This document shows, piece by piece, positions 1 to 13,400 of a stretch of DNA of 64,000 nt. The stretch comes from Taenia hydatigena (taxonomy: Eukaryota > Platyhelminthes > Cestoda > Cyclophyllidea > Taeniidae): positions 26,569,232 through 26,633,231 of the forward strand of contig JADWOT020000001.1 of assembly GCA_036345935.2 (NCBI GenBank), read 5' to 3'. Each line of letters opens with the position of its first letter. Within the stretch, counting starts at the first letter, position 1. A model generated the notes under the pieces. It saw only the letters and a list, made by a program, of their open reading frames with translations. It was not told where the DNA came from and did not search any database. The translations under genes and the position numbers were made by a program.

Positions 1-2774
1 TTGAAGTGGAAAGGCCGGGGGGAGGGAGATACGGTACAATATACCTGACATCTCCAACCTTATTTGCTGGCTCTCCTTCTTTCCCTTTAAAGAATGCTCA
101 AATTCGACCGGAACAATTGATCCGCAGTCAGAAGCGGGGTGCATGAAAGGCATCCGTGTGTGAAGACCTGACTCGATTTGAGTCAACTCGACTTGATCCG
201 AGACATTCATTGCTAAGTTAACAGCGCAGTGGGATCAGCATTGAGTCCTCCGAACTCAACCTTAACAGAGGACAACCCACGCTAGTTGGACACGATCCCA
301 GAGAGTGCCATCTCGTGGCATTGCAGAAGGATGCCAACGACACAAACGTCCACTTGGATGACATTAAGCGAGAGTCATATCCACTGATCACGACGATTGC
401 ACTCATGCTGCCGTGTGTACCTCCATCTCTTTGAGGCTTCTGCGATTGGAGAAATAAAACCACTTATCGACTGTTGATGAGCATCATGACACCGACAGGG
501 AGGAGAGTGGAGAGGACAGGGACAGGGGGAAAGGGAGGAGTACGTGTAGGAGGAGGAGGACGAGGGAGGAGGAGGAGAGAGGAAGGGAGGAAGGGAATGG
601 GTAATGTATTGCGTTATCGGATGAATAAATCATTGGTGCAGTTCTTGATTGCACTGACTTGCCGTGGTAACTTCCGATTGTTTATGTGCATGCATCATGA
701 AGCAAAGATGTGAATCAACTTATTGAGGTGGTACAGTGAGACGTGGTGCGATAGGATGCAACACTCGACTATGATCCACACTGCCTTTCCACCACCTGGC
801 ACTGTATTAAGTGTTGCCTCAACTAGCCGCACTTGACACGAGTTTGTCCACTCGATGAATGTCAGCACACGGAGGCGACACCGCAGATGCCCCTTCCTCA
901 TAAGAGTGGTTATGCGACACTTGGAAGAAGGAGAGGAGCGGAACGATGTGATGTGAATCCGAATAGAACCTCCACCAAAATGTGGAGGCATTGTGGAAAG
1001 GAGAGAGGAGGGGGAGGGGCGAAGGGGTGAAGGGGAGGATCCACCCTCCACCCCCTAGTCACACTGCCGAAGTACGCGTCGTCAGTGGGTAGAACGAATT
1101 AGGAATTTGGATGGTGAGACCAATTTGGTGGCACAGTTGACATGCGTGGTGGAAGAGCTGGTTTGCACCTCCAACTCCACCTCCATCAATGCCTACATCA
1201 AGTGGGCAAGTGGTGGAAGCTTCCAGGAGAAAGAGTGGCACATGCCATGCAGTTGTGGTGGATGACGATATGCCTCAACGACTGTCGATCTGTTGTGCTC
1301 CTTCTTCTCCACCTCAGTTTTGTCACGCGCGTGACCACACAAACCTGAGAAGCATCAGACCTACCATATGGAAACTCAATTGTGGTATTAGGAAGGAAGG
1401 AGGTAGGCAAGACTGCGTTTGTTGGAGCATGCACTAATGAAACACTCATCTCCTTACAAACTGTCACGTTGAGGAGGCCTCCAAACACCACACAAATCCT
1501 CCAACACGCTTTCTCCACTTCCTTACTCCGGATTGAATTGGCTTTTTTACGACCACCAATAACATCCATTATGTTCACCAGTTTGCACTTCTTGTCTTTG
1601 GGTGATGGAACCTCATCTTCCCTCCTTCTCCTGTGCTTTGCCGAAAGCAAGATTTCCTCAGCATGCTTTATCCGGTGGGGTCGAGAGTTATGGCACGAAG
1701 GCACGTGGATACCGTCTAAATTGCATGGGTGGATATAAAATGAGGCACATTTGTTGGTAGACACGTAGGCAACTCCTACTTGATATGCGTCACCTATAGC
1801 TGCCTGGAATGGTTCTCTTCCTAGTTAGTCCGACACCCTCCCTGGGATGCACAGCAATTAGCTAGGATCCTCTGAAACAAACCCTAGAAGTTTTGTTAAC
1901 CCCTCTGCATCACCACTAGATGGGTCAGCATTCACGAAGGAAGTATCCACGTGGGTACTGATAGTTGACTAGATGATTTATGGAACCCATTCAAGAGTAG
2001 TCGAAGCGAAAAGGGAAAAGGAAAATTAGTGAGGTAAAATTGAACGGACAAATAAGGGTTGCAAATGACAGCCCATTCAGAACCTCGCTGACTTGGCAAC
2101 CGCCAGCTCAGCGTTGTTAGGCTCCCAGTCCACCCTGATACTAGGCTCGTATGGCTAATCACAACTTGGGGAGTAACCGTGGCAACACACTAATGATCAC
2201 ATCAGACGAAGCCCTGGAGCCTTAAAACAATATTGACAGACAAGGACAGGGCATTAACTTGCGCCAACGGTTGTGATAGTGACGAAATTTGACTTGATGG
2301 AGCTCAATCTTGAAGAGCCAATCTGAATTGTGTAAGGTTGGATTTAGCCTAGCTCTAGCACAGCTGGATCAAAGATTTCTTGCCCCAGCTCATACTGTTG
2401 ACCTTCGCATCACATGTAGATGGAGATCAAGGAGGCCAAAAGGAGTTACTCAAAGCTGCTTGATGGAACTGCTGTAAAATGAAGGATTTTTGCCCTCTCA
2501 ACGACGTGTTGTAGCCATTTTCTGACGATCCATATGTCGTGAATGGTGACAGGAGAGATACCATCGTCAAATTCCTACTTTAGGCAAGCTTTCATTTCTA
2601 TCCTTCGCACAAGCAATTCTCCTCCAACAATCCACGCCATGCCATAAAACGACAGGGGAGGTAAGGCGGGTCAAAATTGTGCCCCAGGGTCTGCCGAAAT
2701 TGCCATGTGCATCTCATGACCCCACACAGTTCTGATTATATTTCATGCATGCCCTGAACATTAAAAATGCCTCC
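1..2774. other. Intergenic DNA, no supported gene
   Basis: This stretch has no open frame with recognisable homology. It contains a purine-rich tract near 495-602 and several short frames on both strands. The longest (1198-1764, minus, 188 codons) begins at a GTG and matches no family I know. The sequence looks like decayed repeat or spacer DNA outside the 3' end of the WAPL gene. Confidence 0.6.
495..602 (+). repeat. GGA-rich purine tract
   Basis: About 108 bases are almost wholly A and G, built from imperfect GGA, GGAA and GGGA units with a short TACGTGTAGG interruption. This is low-complexity DNA. It accounts for the Arg/Gly-rich reading frame here, which should not be called a protein. 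Confidence 0.8.
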
Positions 2775-5216
2775 TTCATGGACGCGCTCGTGGTGGCAGA
2801 TGCTATTTCTCACCTCGTTATGCCAAAACTTGTTAACAACTTGCAAAACTTGGGACAGGTTCAGTTGGAATGGTAAAGCAACTACACAAAGCCAGCTTCT
2901 AGACCACAGAGCTGGAAGGTGATGTAGGTGTTTAGTGGGGGATTCCGTCGACTTGGAATGTTCTGTTCCAGTGTTGATGAGTCAGCACAGGAGGTGAGGA
3001 GAAGAGGTAATGAATCAGGCGTCGAGAGCAGTCCATAATCTAGCCATTCGTGAGATTGAAGTTGCTAGAGCATCTTCTTTGCCATTACCAATTCTACAGG
3101 CCAATACCTCAGTGCAGTGACAACACGTGGACTGTCATCGTTGGTGTCATTTCAGGTGGTGGTTTGTTTTGTCTGATCCGGTCAAATTTGACGTGGCGTG
3201 GCGTGACGTGGTGTGATGCGACGTGGTTGTTACTTAATGGCCACACCACCCAATGCGAGGTGGGTGGGACAAATGACTTGGATGCAAGTTTTTGTTCCAA
3301 AAGGTGATGCTATTTGTGGAGAGCGTGACCCGAGTTAATGATGCTGACGGAGTTGACAGATGGGGGTATTCCTCTCTCTAAAATGGTTTGCTGAATATGT
3401 TGTGAGGCTTCTTTCTCCACCTTAGAGTCATTTTGCCATTACCAGGCCTGAACTGAAACCAGAGTGAATTGATGTGAGCGGAGACGATTCACGTCCATCC
3501 GTCTGAGTCGAGATAAAGGAATTTTGATGGCTTAACAGATACTTTCCATTCTACAATGAGTCAGATGTTAGCGGCCTATCGGTAGGGTTTGACAAGACGA
3601 TGTGTGGGCAATTGCGGAAGGTAAGTAGTTATCAAGGCGGGACCATGTTTCAATTGGCTGAAGCGTCTGTTGACGTTCATTGGAAAGGCGAGATGAGGAG
3701 TGGCACAATATGGTTGTCATCCGCTGTGATTTGTTTTAGCAGACGCCAACACGGTGATGGAAATGTTGATGCTGCCATAGTTAACCAAGGAGCGCAACAG
3801 ACGCCTTGAAATGGCGACATTTCAGCGGCAAGAGTGCTGATGGCAGGCGAACAGTTCATTTTTCCACAAAAACGGATTGTTTACTGCACAGGAGTGGATG
3901 CAGTTGACATTGCCTTTTGTTGTTGACGTCTCGGTCACGTTCAGCGTGCATGTTTTGCGGTTGTCAAACAGCGAACAGTTGTACAATGGATGGTCCGCCA
4001 GAAATGTTGTGTGTATTTCATCACCAACTTCTTCCAACCGCAGTGAACGGAGAGTCCTTTACTGTAGCTACTCAAGTTCATTGTGATGCGGAATCTTCCA
4101 GGAAAGAAGATAACAGATGGTTCCATGCTACAAATGTTTCGAAAGGGCTGATCTTCTGAGTTTGAAATCAGGCGAGGGGAGAGGTATAAAAGAAAGGCAG
4201 TGACAAGATGACAGCAAGTCTTAGATATTTAAAGTGATGTGAGGCAATGGAGATTGACAAGTGTTGAGAGTGGTTATCAACATCAAAAGGATCCCATCTC
4301 GTGTTGACACCTTGGAATGGCTCATGGAAAATAAAAATGCTAAATCTACTCTCATCCTTTATGAAAGCGCCTAGTTTTGTTGCGGTATTGTTGTTGCCAG
4401 GGCCATTATGTAAACAAGGTCACGCTTATGTACCTTGAGTGGAACTGCACTCCCTACTCCACACGTTAAATTGGTCTGTCAGGCAATGTTGGAGGAGTTT
4501 GTGCTGAGGAACCTTGATGCGATCCTACCTCTCTTGGCTTCTGCCTCTTCAAAGTGACTTGCCGATGACGAATTGAGCTGTTTTACCATCCGTCGCCAGC
4601 ACCGTTGTCTTTCGCATTGTCAAACCGATGCTGTTGCATTCTGGTCAACGTCTCGTCCTTCTTTGCATTTATGCTGTTGAATACTTTATAGTCGTGACCG
4701 TGTGGTTTACAACCACCTTCCATGCGACTGAGCTTTTGAAGGTGGGCAGTGTCTGCGACTACAGCGATGCGAATCGGGTGGTTCCAATCCGGCAAGCGAA
4801 CAAGATTGGTAGTGTTTGATGTGAACGGTTGAATCGACGGGGACTCGTCATTCAGTTCATGTCCACACTGCCAACACGCACTGTTGAAGTTACAGACAGG
4901 TGCAAGTTGTGTCACTCACCGTACTACCACGGAAGGGGGAGGGGGTGGGGATGCAGAGGAAACATCGAATCCGCCGACATTGTGATAAATCACTCATGTG
5001 ACACCACTAGCAGTGGAGGTCGGTGGCTCCTTCCTGATGGAGGGAAACCAGCAGGTTGACACGAAGCAGTCCTCCATTCCCCTTCGTTATCATCATCTTG
5101 ACCATGGTTGTGGGGACCACTGCAGTTCCTCTCACCACTGCTTTGACAAGGCGTCTAGCAGTTAGTGAACCATTGTCACGAATACTCATCCGTTGAAGAC
5201 GGTGGAGGGTGCAGTG

Positions 5217-5240
5217 ACAGCAGCAGCAGCAGCAGCAGCA
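5217..5240 (+). repeat. (AGC)n microsatellite in copy A
   Basis: A run of about eight AGC/CAG units. The equivalent tract in the inverted copy (17297-17314) has about six units, so the array changed length after duplication. Confidence 0.9.
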
Positions 5241-5285
5241 TCTGGGAATTGTTTGCTTTGTTGCTTAATTGGCTGAAGTGCTTCG

Positions 5286-5332
5286 GTGTGTGTGTGTGTG
5301 TATGCGTGTGTGTGTGTGTGTGTGTGCGTGTG
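5286..5332 (+). repeat. (GT)n microsatellite in copy A
   Basis: About 46 bases of GT repeats with TATGCG and GCG interruptions. The matching CA tract in copy B (17230-17252) is much shorter. Confidence 0.9.
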
Positions 5333-5660
5333 GACGAAATACTACCATGTGCTTGTATTTGTTTTCATTCGACCGTAGTTGGGTTGCCAAGGTGATTGAA
5401 AAGTCCAGTTGTCAGTTGTCTTTTGGCTTAGACTGTGTGGGTGGTTTGGGGAGGGAACAGTGCAGTCATTCCATTCTAACGTTATGATATGACTAGTCGT
5501 TCAAAGATGTGGTGGCTGCTAATGTTTCGTTGGTGCTTGTGGATGTCTCTGATGAGCTCACCCTCATTGTTTAGTGACAACTTGGGTGTCACTGAGATGG
5601 CATTAGTTGTGGCGTCACTGCCATGTGCCATGGGTCATGATGTGGGGACGAGTGTGGAGT

Positions 5661-7424
5661 GAGGTGGCAGACAGACGGTGAGGGATGCAATTGTATCCGC
5701 ATTCTCAAGCCTTAATAGGTATGTCACTTGCCGCTTGACAGATTGAATAGTGTTGGATATCAACGGCACAGAAGATGTAATGGTATCTACCTTCACCAAG
5801 ATGTCAAAGTAGTATTTGGCCATCGTCCAACACTCGATCGCCTTGATAATAAGCTGCCGAAGTTAAGGATACTTACTATCCACTCTGTCATTCCGTTACG
5901 CCATTTAGCATTCCAGCTGTCCATGCAGCCATTTGTCCAATGCTACAGCTGGACGTCTAGACATTCACCTATTGTATACATCCATCCCTTCATCCACCTA
6001 ATTAACCATCTCCGTATTTCCCATCTTTGAAGTAGTAGGTTTTTCCGGCAATTTACTGGTTTGTGAAGCCAACTAACCCATTCACAGCCATCGTGGATGG
6101 ACATTAAACTGACAAGTGAATTAGAAGATTTATTTTATGAGACTTCTCAACTATCCTTCATTGTGTTCCTTTCCATCTTGCAACATTTTTAATAATCGAC
6201 TCATTTATTCAAAAAACGCTTTTTCTTTCTATTGGATTGACGATCCATGTAACCGGACAACCGGTTGATAAACCTGTCCACCGACATTCTACTCCCAGGC
6301 CGGTAGTCCAAGTATCCACAATCTCGAAGACTTCAGCCAAAGGCTATTGGGTGGAAGTGATCAAAGTATTCCCCGACTGCAGAAGACTGTTGACCATAAT
6401 CTCCACCAACCACATGGTCGCCCAGTCATCCATCCCCTCTAATGTGGAAGTTTTCATCAAGCTCCTCAAAAGTTCACTTTTCAGCCGCCCATTCTTCCTT
6501 TAAGTCATTCACTCTTCCATCGAATGAGTCGACTGTTCAACCACTCAAAGATCCATTATTCCTTCTACAAAATTTCCATACTTGTTTTCTATCGATCCAG
6601 TCGACGATCCACTTAACAACAAGTCCACCCCCTAATAAGTCATCGCTGGGTTCGGTTCCAGCTTCCACACATCACAGTCAATTGAACCTTCGAATTATTC
6701 ACCCGTGCGTCAGCAAATCAAGACACTTTCCAATAGCTCCGGTGGAAAACAGGAGATTGAAATAGCACTAACCGTTTATCCATTAATCGAGGATCCAAAC
6801 TGCCACCACCGTTATTTCTAATTCGACCCTACCACTTCTATCGAACACACTACTTCTCGATTCCATTCGGTCGACTACCTAGACCCTGTGTACATTCTTG
6901 CACTCCAGATCTAATCCTGAAATTCGTTACCACTTCATCCAAGCCCTGGTAATCCATTCCGAATCCACGCAATCATCAAATTCCGTCTTTTTAATGCACA
7001 GTATTGGGACGAAGAGTTGATATCCACTCCTCCATTCATCCTTCAATGCTAATTGCGAGCCATTCACCAATCCCGACTTCAGCATTACCTTAACACATTC
7101 ATCACTAAGTCAATCCCTGCATCTAAGGTCAAAGAGCTCCCACAATCTCATATGTTTACCCATTGTGCTTTGAATGCGTAGAAGTGCGGCAGTGGAGGAG
7201 AAGCAATTGATGTGAAGTGCTCAGAAAAGCACACGTATACATAAACGAGGGAAGGGAGAGGAAACAAGACGGAGAAGGGGGTGAGAGGAGGGGAGGAGAT
7301 AGTACTTCGACTTTCTGTGCACACTTGACAATAGTAGAAATGCAACTGATAGAGAGGGAGAAGTTGGAGACGGAGAGGTGAGTCTGTAAAAATACACACA
7401 CGTGGATCAGCTGAGCTGTGCTGT
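5661..7424. other. Intergenic DNA downstream of WAPL
   Basis: No gene is supported. The plus strand from about 5900 to 7100 is rich in CCATC, CATTC and CCACT words, which look like a heavily decayed simple repeat. TTTATT at about 6128 would read AATAAA on the minus strand and could be a distant WAPL poly(A) signal, but it lies 1.3 kb beyond the stop codon. Confidence 0.5.
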
Positions 7425-10400
7425 TCAGTCGTGTCGGGCGCGCAACGCGGACCGAGTGACCGGAGGGGAGGGGCCAGTTCGTGAAATCGTCGGTGATGTC
7501 GACGTGGACGGCTGTTGGGGCTGATCCTGCGCCTCTAGAGTGCGCACGATGCGCAGGATGGACTCTGAACCGGCCGTCTCGACGCCACGCGCAAGGGAGA
7601 GGAATGAGAGGAGTTTGGCCAGCATGATAGCTAGTGGACGGAATTTTCCCGGTTCAGGGAGGCGTGAACGGATGCGTTCGGCATACCGAGGACTGGATTG
7701 TAGGATGCAGCCGAGGAGAAGAGCTATGGAGATAGAAGACGTAGAAGAGACATGCACACAGCCTGGCTCTCCTCGCTCTAGACACCCAATCAAATCAATC
7801 GGTCGAGACAAAGAGCCAACACATTCATCCAACTCCTCTTCCAGTCAGTCACCCATTCACCCCCTCCTGGATCCAAGAATTTAACATATCATTCTTCTAA
7901 ACATTCAGCCGAATGCCCCGAAAGATGCAGGAAACCAACGAGAACTAACGAAACAGAAGAGATGAGTATACGGCCATCAAGCCACTCTTTCAGGTTGTCG
8001 TCAACCCTCCGTCCCCTTATTCGGCAACCTACGCAGTCAGTCCATCCTCCTCCCCATCCATCCACACATTAGCTCCCCTTCCACCCAACCAAACAGCTAT
8101 TAGTGAGCCATCGAAACTGGAAGTAAGACGCCAGAAATGGAAGAGACCCAACACAGGTACGGAGTAGATCAACTTACCAGCATAGGCCGCCACCACGGAG
8201 TCCTCCATATGTTGATTAGCTGAGGACATGCGTTCTTTCAACTTCTCTTGCTCCTCTTGCGTCTCCGCAACGAATTCCACATCAGCTCCACACATCTCGT
8301 CGTCCTCGTCATACTCATCCTCCTCTTCACTACCTTTTAAGGGAATGACGAAAAACAGATGAAATTAGCTCGTTAAAATTGAAGGACGAAAAAAAAGCTG
8401 GTAAACGACTTTTCTCACCATCACTACCCTCGTCCTCGTCACTACACATCTCATCTTCATCTTCCTCTTCCTCGTCATCTTCATCCTCCTCTTCTTCCTC
8501 ATCTGAGCTCATTCCTCCATCGAGTCTGGCTCTCTTTTCACCACCACCACCACCACGTCGCAACAGGGTTTGACGACGTCGTCTTCGTTTTGCACGCATT
8601 TGTGAGCGCTTCAAGGACTCTGAAAACACAGTGGGCAGTTAGAAAACTCACTCTATTTCGCTGACAATCGAACGACTACTCACTTGAAGATCTTGAAGAA
8701 GCACCAGGCATTGAGGAGTCAGTGCCCCCAGCCCTACCACCTCCATGTCTATTTCCACCAATAAGACGCCACTTCAGTCCCGCTTCTTCAATCGTCTCCG
8801 TTCCACTGTCAGTCAGGAGAGAGGGAGGTGGTTTCGGTCGCTGAAGAGCTGATGCGGTCGTCGTAGTAGAGTCAGCTTCCTCAGTCTTCCTCTCTTTTCC
8901 TTCCCCTTCTTCCTCTCGCTCAAACTCATGCATGAGAGTCTTCTTCTCACGATAAAGGAAGAGTTTCACTACCTCGTCTAATGCTGACACTGTAGGTACG
9001 CGCGGAGGGGTAGCAAAGCGGGGAGATCCACTACCACCCTCCGTTTCGTCGTCCTCATATCCCACATCGGCTAGACTGACATTCTCACCATTTGCGCCAC
9101 CACCATTACCAACACCACCATCAGTCAAACTCTCTGGACTCCGAACTTCCAGATGAACAACTCGGATTCGGTTCTCCGGACAGTGTTCACAAAGGTTTGC
9201 GAGGAGACAAAGGACGAGGATAAGAAGGTCAAATCGTCGAGAAGAGGGTAGACGATCTGGTAGGTGGAAGAGGCAATCTAGAGTGGCCTCCAGGAGGTCT
9301 GGACATCCGCCTAATCGGTCACTAGCATATTCTGGAAGTTCCAAATAGACGATAACGACGTCAGAGCTTAAGAAGTCACTATAAAAACGTAAAAGGAAAG
9401 CAAAAGTGATAGCCGCTTACCACTATGCGAGACATTTACAAATAGACGAAATATCGCAAGAAGGCAGGTTAGGAGAGTCTGCTGATCCTGTTGGAATTCC
9501 ACTTCAGTAGAAGCTGCCGGTTTGGCGCCTTCAGTGGAAGAGGTGGGTGGCTGATTCTGATCCTGTTGACCAAATGTCTTCTCCTCTGACTCCTTCCACA
9601 GTAGCTCTGCCCAGGAAACGGAGGGTGGTGCATGGCGTGGGAGACGGGAGGCACAGAGACGAATGCACTGAACCAATCGGTCGATCAGAGCGCGCTCTTT
9701 GTAACGCACTAGGTGGGTTTGATTGTCCGGGTTCATGTAGGTCATCTAAAGCGTGAAAGGGAGGCGTGCAGATAAAGGCGTTTCGTGACTTATGGAGCGA
9801 TTTGGCCAAACTGCAAGAAATTTAGCGCTTAGACAATTCTTAGACGTTAAAACTCCCAAGACAGGCTTCAGCTATCTGCATCTGCAGAGTCTTCACAAGG
9901 CACACTTACATTTTCCAACATTTTGGCGTAATGTCCGACTCTTTTCAAATTGTCCAAAGAGAAATCATCCAAACCAGTGGGATTCTTCGCGGTGGAGACA
10001 AAGAAATTTGACCTTTTGCCAGATCCGTCAAAAGTGCAGAGGTCCTTGAGGTAGTCGACGGCATCTATTGTGGCGTCGGCAACACCATCCAGTCCTCCAC
10101 CAGTACGAATGCCCGCCTTAAACCAGGACGCGGCTCTGCGTGTGGAGAGGTTCAGAATGGCCTCGAGGATCATATCTCGTGTCTGAAATGGGAAAAAAAG
10201 CAAAGCCAGATTAATCTTCCGAAAGTATTACAATCCGTATGGCGTTTATAAGGATCCTCTTCAATACTGGTATCATCCGCAATGGTTCTAGGAAGCATTG
10301 GGACAAAGTTGGCAAACTTGCTGTAAAGAAGGGGCAGCCACACTTCCTGTTGGCGGCATAATGCACTAAAGCGCCACCGGATCTGTGGAAGCCCACAACA

Positions 10401-13400
10401 TGGGCGTTACTGAGGCAGCAGTGACCTTTGGTAAAGAACAAAAATCGCCCTTAAAGAAACGTCCAATGCACTGCAGTGGACACAATGATTTATGATCCAT
10501 GATACTGTGAAAGTGGAGAGAGGGAAATGAAAACAATTATCACGGAGAATGTGCGTTATGAATAACAGCATATGACCTTCACCAGCACAACATTCAAAGG
10601 GAACCTGCCTCTCAATACTGTTCACCCGACGTGAGGCATAATTTATGCAACAACTACGAAAATTGACGGCGTTCACTGACACGATAATAAAGTAGGAGAA
10701 CAATCTCGGTGTGAATAAATCACTTCTATTCATGTCCTGTGATTGATTCCAAAGCATGAGGCGTGATCGAAGAAGAAGAGTGATCATTTGGAGCGCCCTT
10801 TTAATGCGTTGAGGTTCGGCTAGTGCTGTTCAATTTATTCATCCTCTCACTCCTCCCTCGACTCTTCATTTCAGTGTCATCCAGCCGCCTCAGAGATCAA
10901 TTACCCTCGACTGCTGCATTGGTGACAGCGTTTTGGCATTAGTGCGATGTATCGCATATCGTGTAAATAGATCAACTACTCGCCACTGTTGAATCAATGC
11001 AGCATTAATCTGCACTGCCTTATTCACTATGCTCGTTAAACTCTAGCACCTTGGTCAAAAAGTCGCCATTACCGAGATGTCGAGAGATCAAACAGACGGT
11101 AGAATGGATGCCTCTCAGATGGATGGGTAGGTAAACGGACAGAGGTACGCGTGGATGCGTACCCAAGGCTAATGTAACTCGCATAAACACATGGACCACT
11201 GACTAGACTCCCGATACACACTACTCAAGTTGATGAATGGCAGAGATAGTGATTAGGAGTACAAATCGAATTGATGGATACGTGGATACATCCGAAACAA
11301 ATCCCTTGTTGGGTCGACTCACAATACTCAGGACTGATGGCCAGATGGACACATGCACCTCAACACCACTCCCATAAACAACTCTGACGCATTCCCAACT
11401 CACCGTCAACTGTCGATTCATACGCAATTGCCTCGCATTCAGCGCCACCGTGGTCGACGACGAGAACAGAGACGCAACTCCAAGGTTTTTGCGCACAAAC
11501 AGTGCCGCCATTCCAGCCGCCGTGCTGTTACTGTTGCTGTTGTTGGCACTACTACTGTTGCACACCGCCTTCGTCGCACTGTCCGACGACTTTCGTCCAC
11601 GCTTCTGTTGCTGTGCGGCCACCGCCTCCAGCAATTGTTGAACTCGGCCACGCATCTGACTAGCCTCCTTGTTGAGACGCCCCTGTCGCGAAGCCGACCC
11701 AATACTGTATTTCGAGGGCGTGTTAATTGAATCCGTTGCCGGTGTTGCGTTTTCTGTCATGGCTGTGGACACAAATAAATGTACATTGAGTAACCCTTTG
11801 TGGTTCTCACATGGTTTCACATTTAGCTACCTGAGTGAGTTACTTCAAACCAATGTGGCATGAAAGGAAAGCAGAGGGCATGGGGATGCATGGCAAAAAC
11901 CCAGACATTGCTTTGACAAATCGACAAATAATAGATTTCTCCCTTCCCCTCTCGACTTCCAATGTTCTAATCTAAGCAATCATTAGAAAAAATCAGAGGA
12001 TGGAATAAACAAATTGTTCTTAACCATCTTGCTTTTTAATCTCACACAAGCACCAAGAATTCGCCACCAGTGAAAACACGACAGGAAAGGAATGCGTGAT
12101 TGGTGAATAATTAAGAAGATGGACCCGAGGATTACGAAAGGGAGCACAGGAGCGTCATTAGCTCCTACCTACATCACATTCGCTGAGGCAATACTGCTCA
12201 GGGACAACAACTGAAATCATACAAACCTTCCAAGTCTCTTCTGATCTTTCCAAGCGTGCCATTACTCCTTCGAGTCCTTACCTCCATAAACTTGATTTAT
12301 GGCTTAGGTATCGTGGTTAAAGGTAGTTGGGCCCTCCATTGCTTTTGATTAAAGTACATTCAGACGTCGATATGGGTTTGGAAACGATGAGAACATTAGG
12401 GAGTGCTCATCGCTCGTGTCTCAGCGCGTCGTCGACCCACCACACTGATCTTGCAACATGGTGAACGCAATGTGGTCCGCAACCTTACGCTGGAGAGAAG
12501 ACGCCAAGTTAAACGCAAATTGTGGCACAAACAGAGGAACAGCCTTCTCACACGCAATGCTCACTATTTACGGGTACATGTATCTGCATGTGTGTGGGTG
12601 CGTAGTCAACGCTACTTCATTCCCAATGGTGTGTGTGCTCAATGTGGCGACAGACCTCCCTTTCATGGAGTGAACAGCCACTTATCTAGGAATGGAGCAC
12701 TTCATTCCAAGTTAGTCATACCAGTGTTGGTGTAGCGGTTTCTAGCAGCACACAACATATCAATCCGAACGACACTACGAAAACGATAAATAAAAAAAAC
12801 AGTACCGGAGCTACTTCCTTCCAAGTTAAAGGGGCTATCAGTGAGCGTCTAACCTGATCTTCTAGTCTTAATTGCAGTCAAGAGTGTCAGATGGGTTTCT
12901 AACCAACTGACAGCAAGGCGAAACCCTCAGCAGCTAGACGGCTATCCCTAGCTGTTAGCCAAGAAGGGACACCCACGTTCCGTCAAACCTTGAGCATTAA
13001 GAGCACAATGGGTTTCCGCGCGTGCTCCAGCTTGGGTGTGTAGCTGCGTTTGTGTGTGCGGGTGTGTTCGTGTAAGGAACGCAAACACACCTTCATTTCC
13101 ATTGACACCTTCATTGCCCCCTTTTGCCTGTACGAAATGGTCCACTTCAAGGTCGCCACACTTAGTTACTTGTGTAGAAGATAAAAAGCACTCCCAACGC
13201 CCAGTCAACTGTAATTATCGTAACCACACTTACCAAAAACATCGGCCGACCACGGGATGCCGGTTTGAGGTCAGAATTTGGACTCTTGAACTTTTGACCA
13301 AAATAAACGAGGGACAGCACATAAACAAGGCTTATTTTAAATCACGTCGTTTCTCAGTCAAATAAAAAAACGAGGAAACAAGCAAATAAATGGACAAGGG

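Larger units (their letters stand above)
2775..5660 (+). repeat. Long interspersed repeat, copy A
   Basis: This segment reappears in reverse complement at 16890-19005. Similarity starts near a CATGGAC word and a CTCACCTCGTTATGC word at the left end. It runs through a conserved block (4583-5640) and stops just after the shared ATGGCATTAGTTGTG word near 5600. Copy A is longer because the middle (about 3340-4460) aligns poorly or is missing in copy B. Both copies share an AGC microsatellite, a GT microsatellite and an open frame of 110 codons (4583-4915 here, minus). I see no transposase or reverse transcriptase and no clear terminal repeats, so the class is unknown. It may be a non-autonomous element or a segmental duplication. 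Confidence 0.8.

Noticed and set aside
1198..1764. 188-codon minus-strand frame
   Set aside because: Starts with GTG, no homology and no splice or promoter evidence; kept only as a note in the spacer entry.
5165..5487. Val-Cys-Val-Cys frames
   Set aside because: Translation of the GT microsatellite in repeat copy A.
8379..8573. Poly-Ser frame on the plus strand
   Set aside because: It is the complement of the acidic Glu/Asp-rich WAPL exon at 8419-8619.
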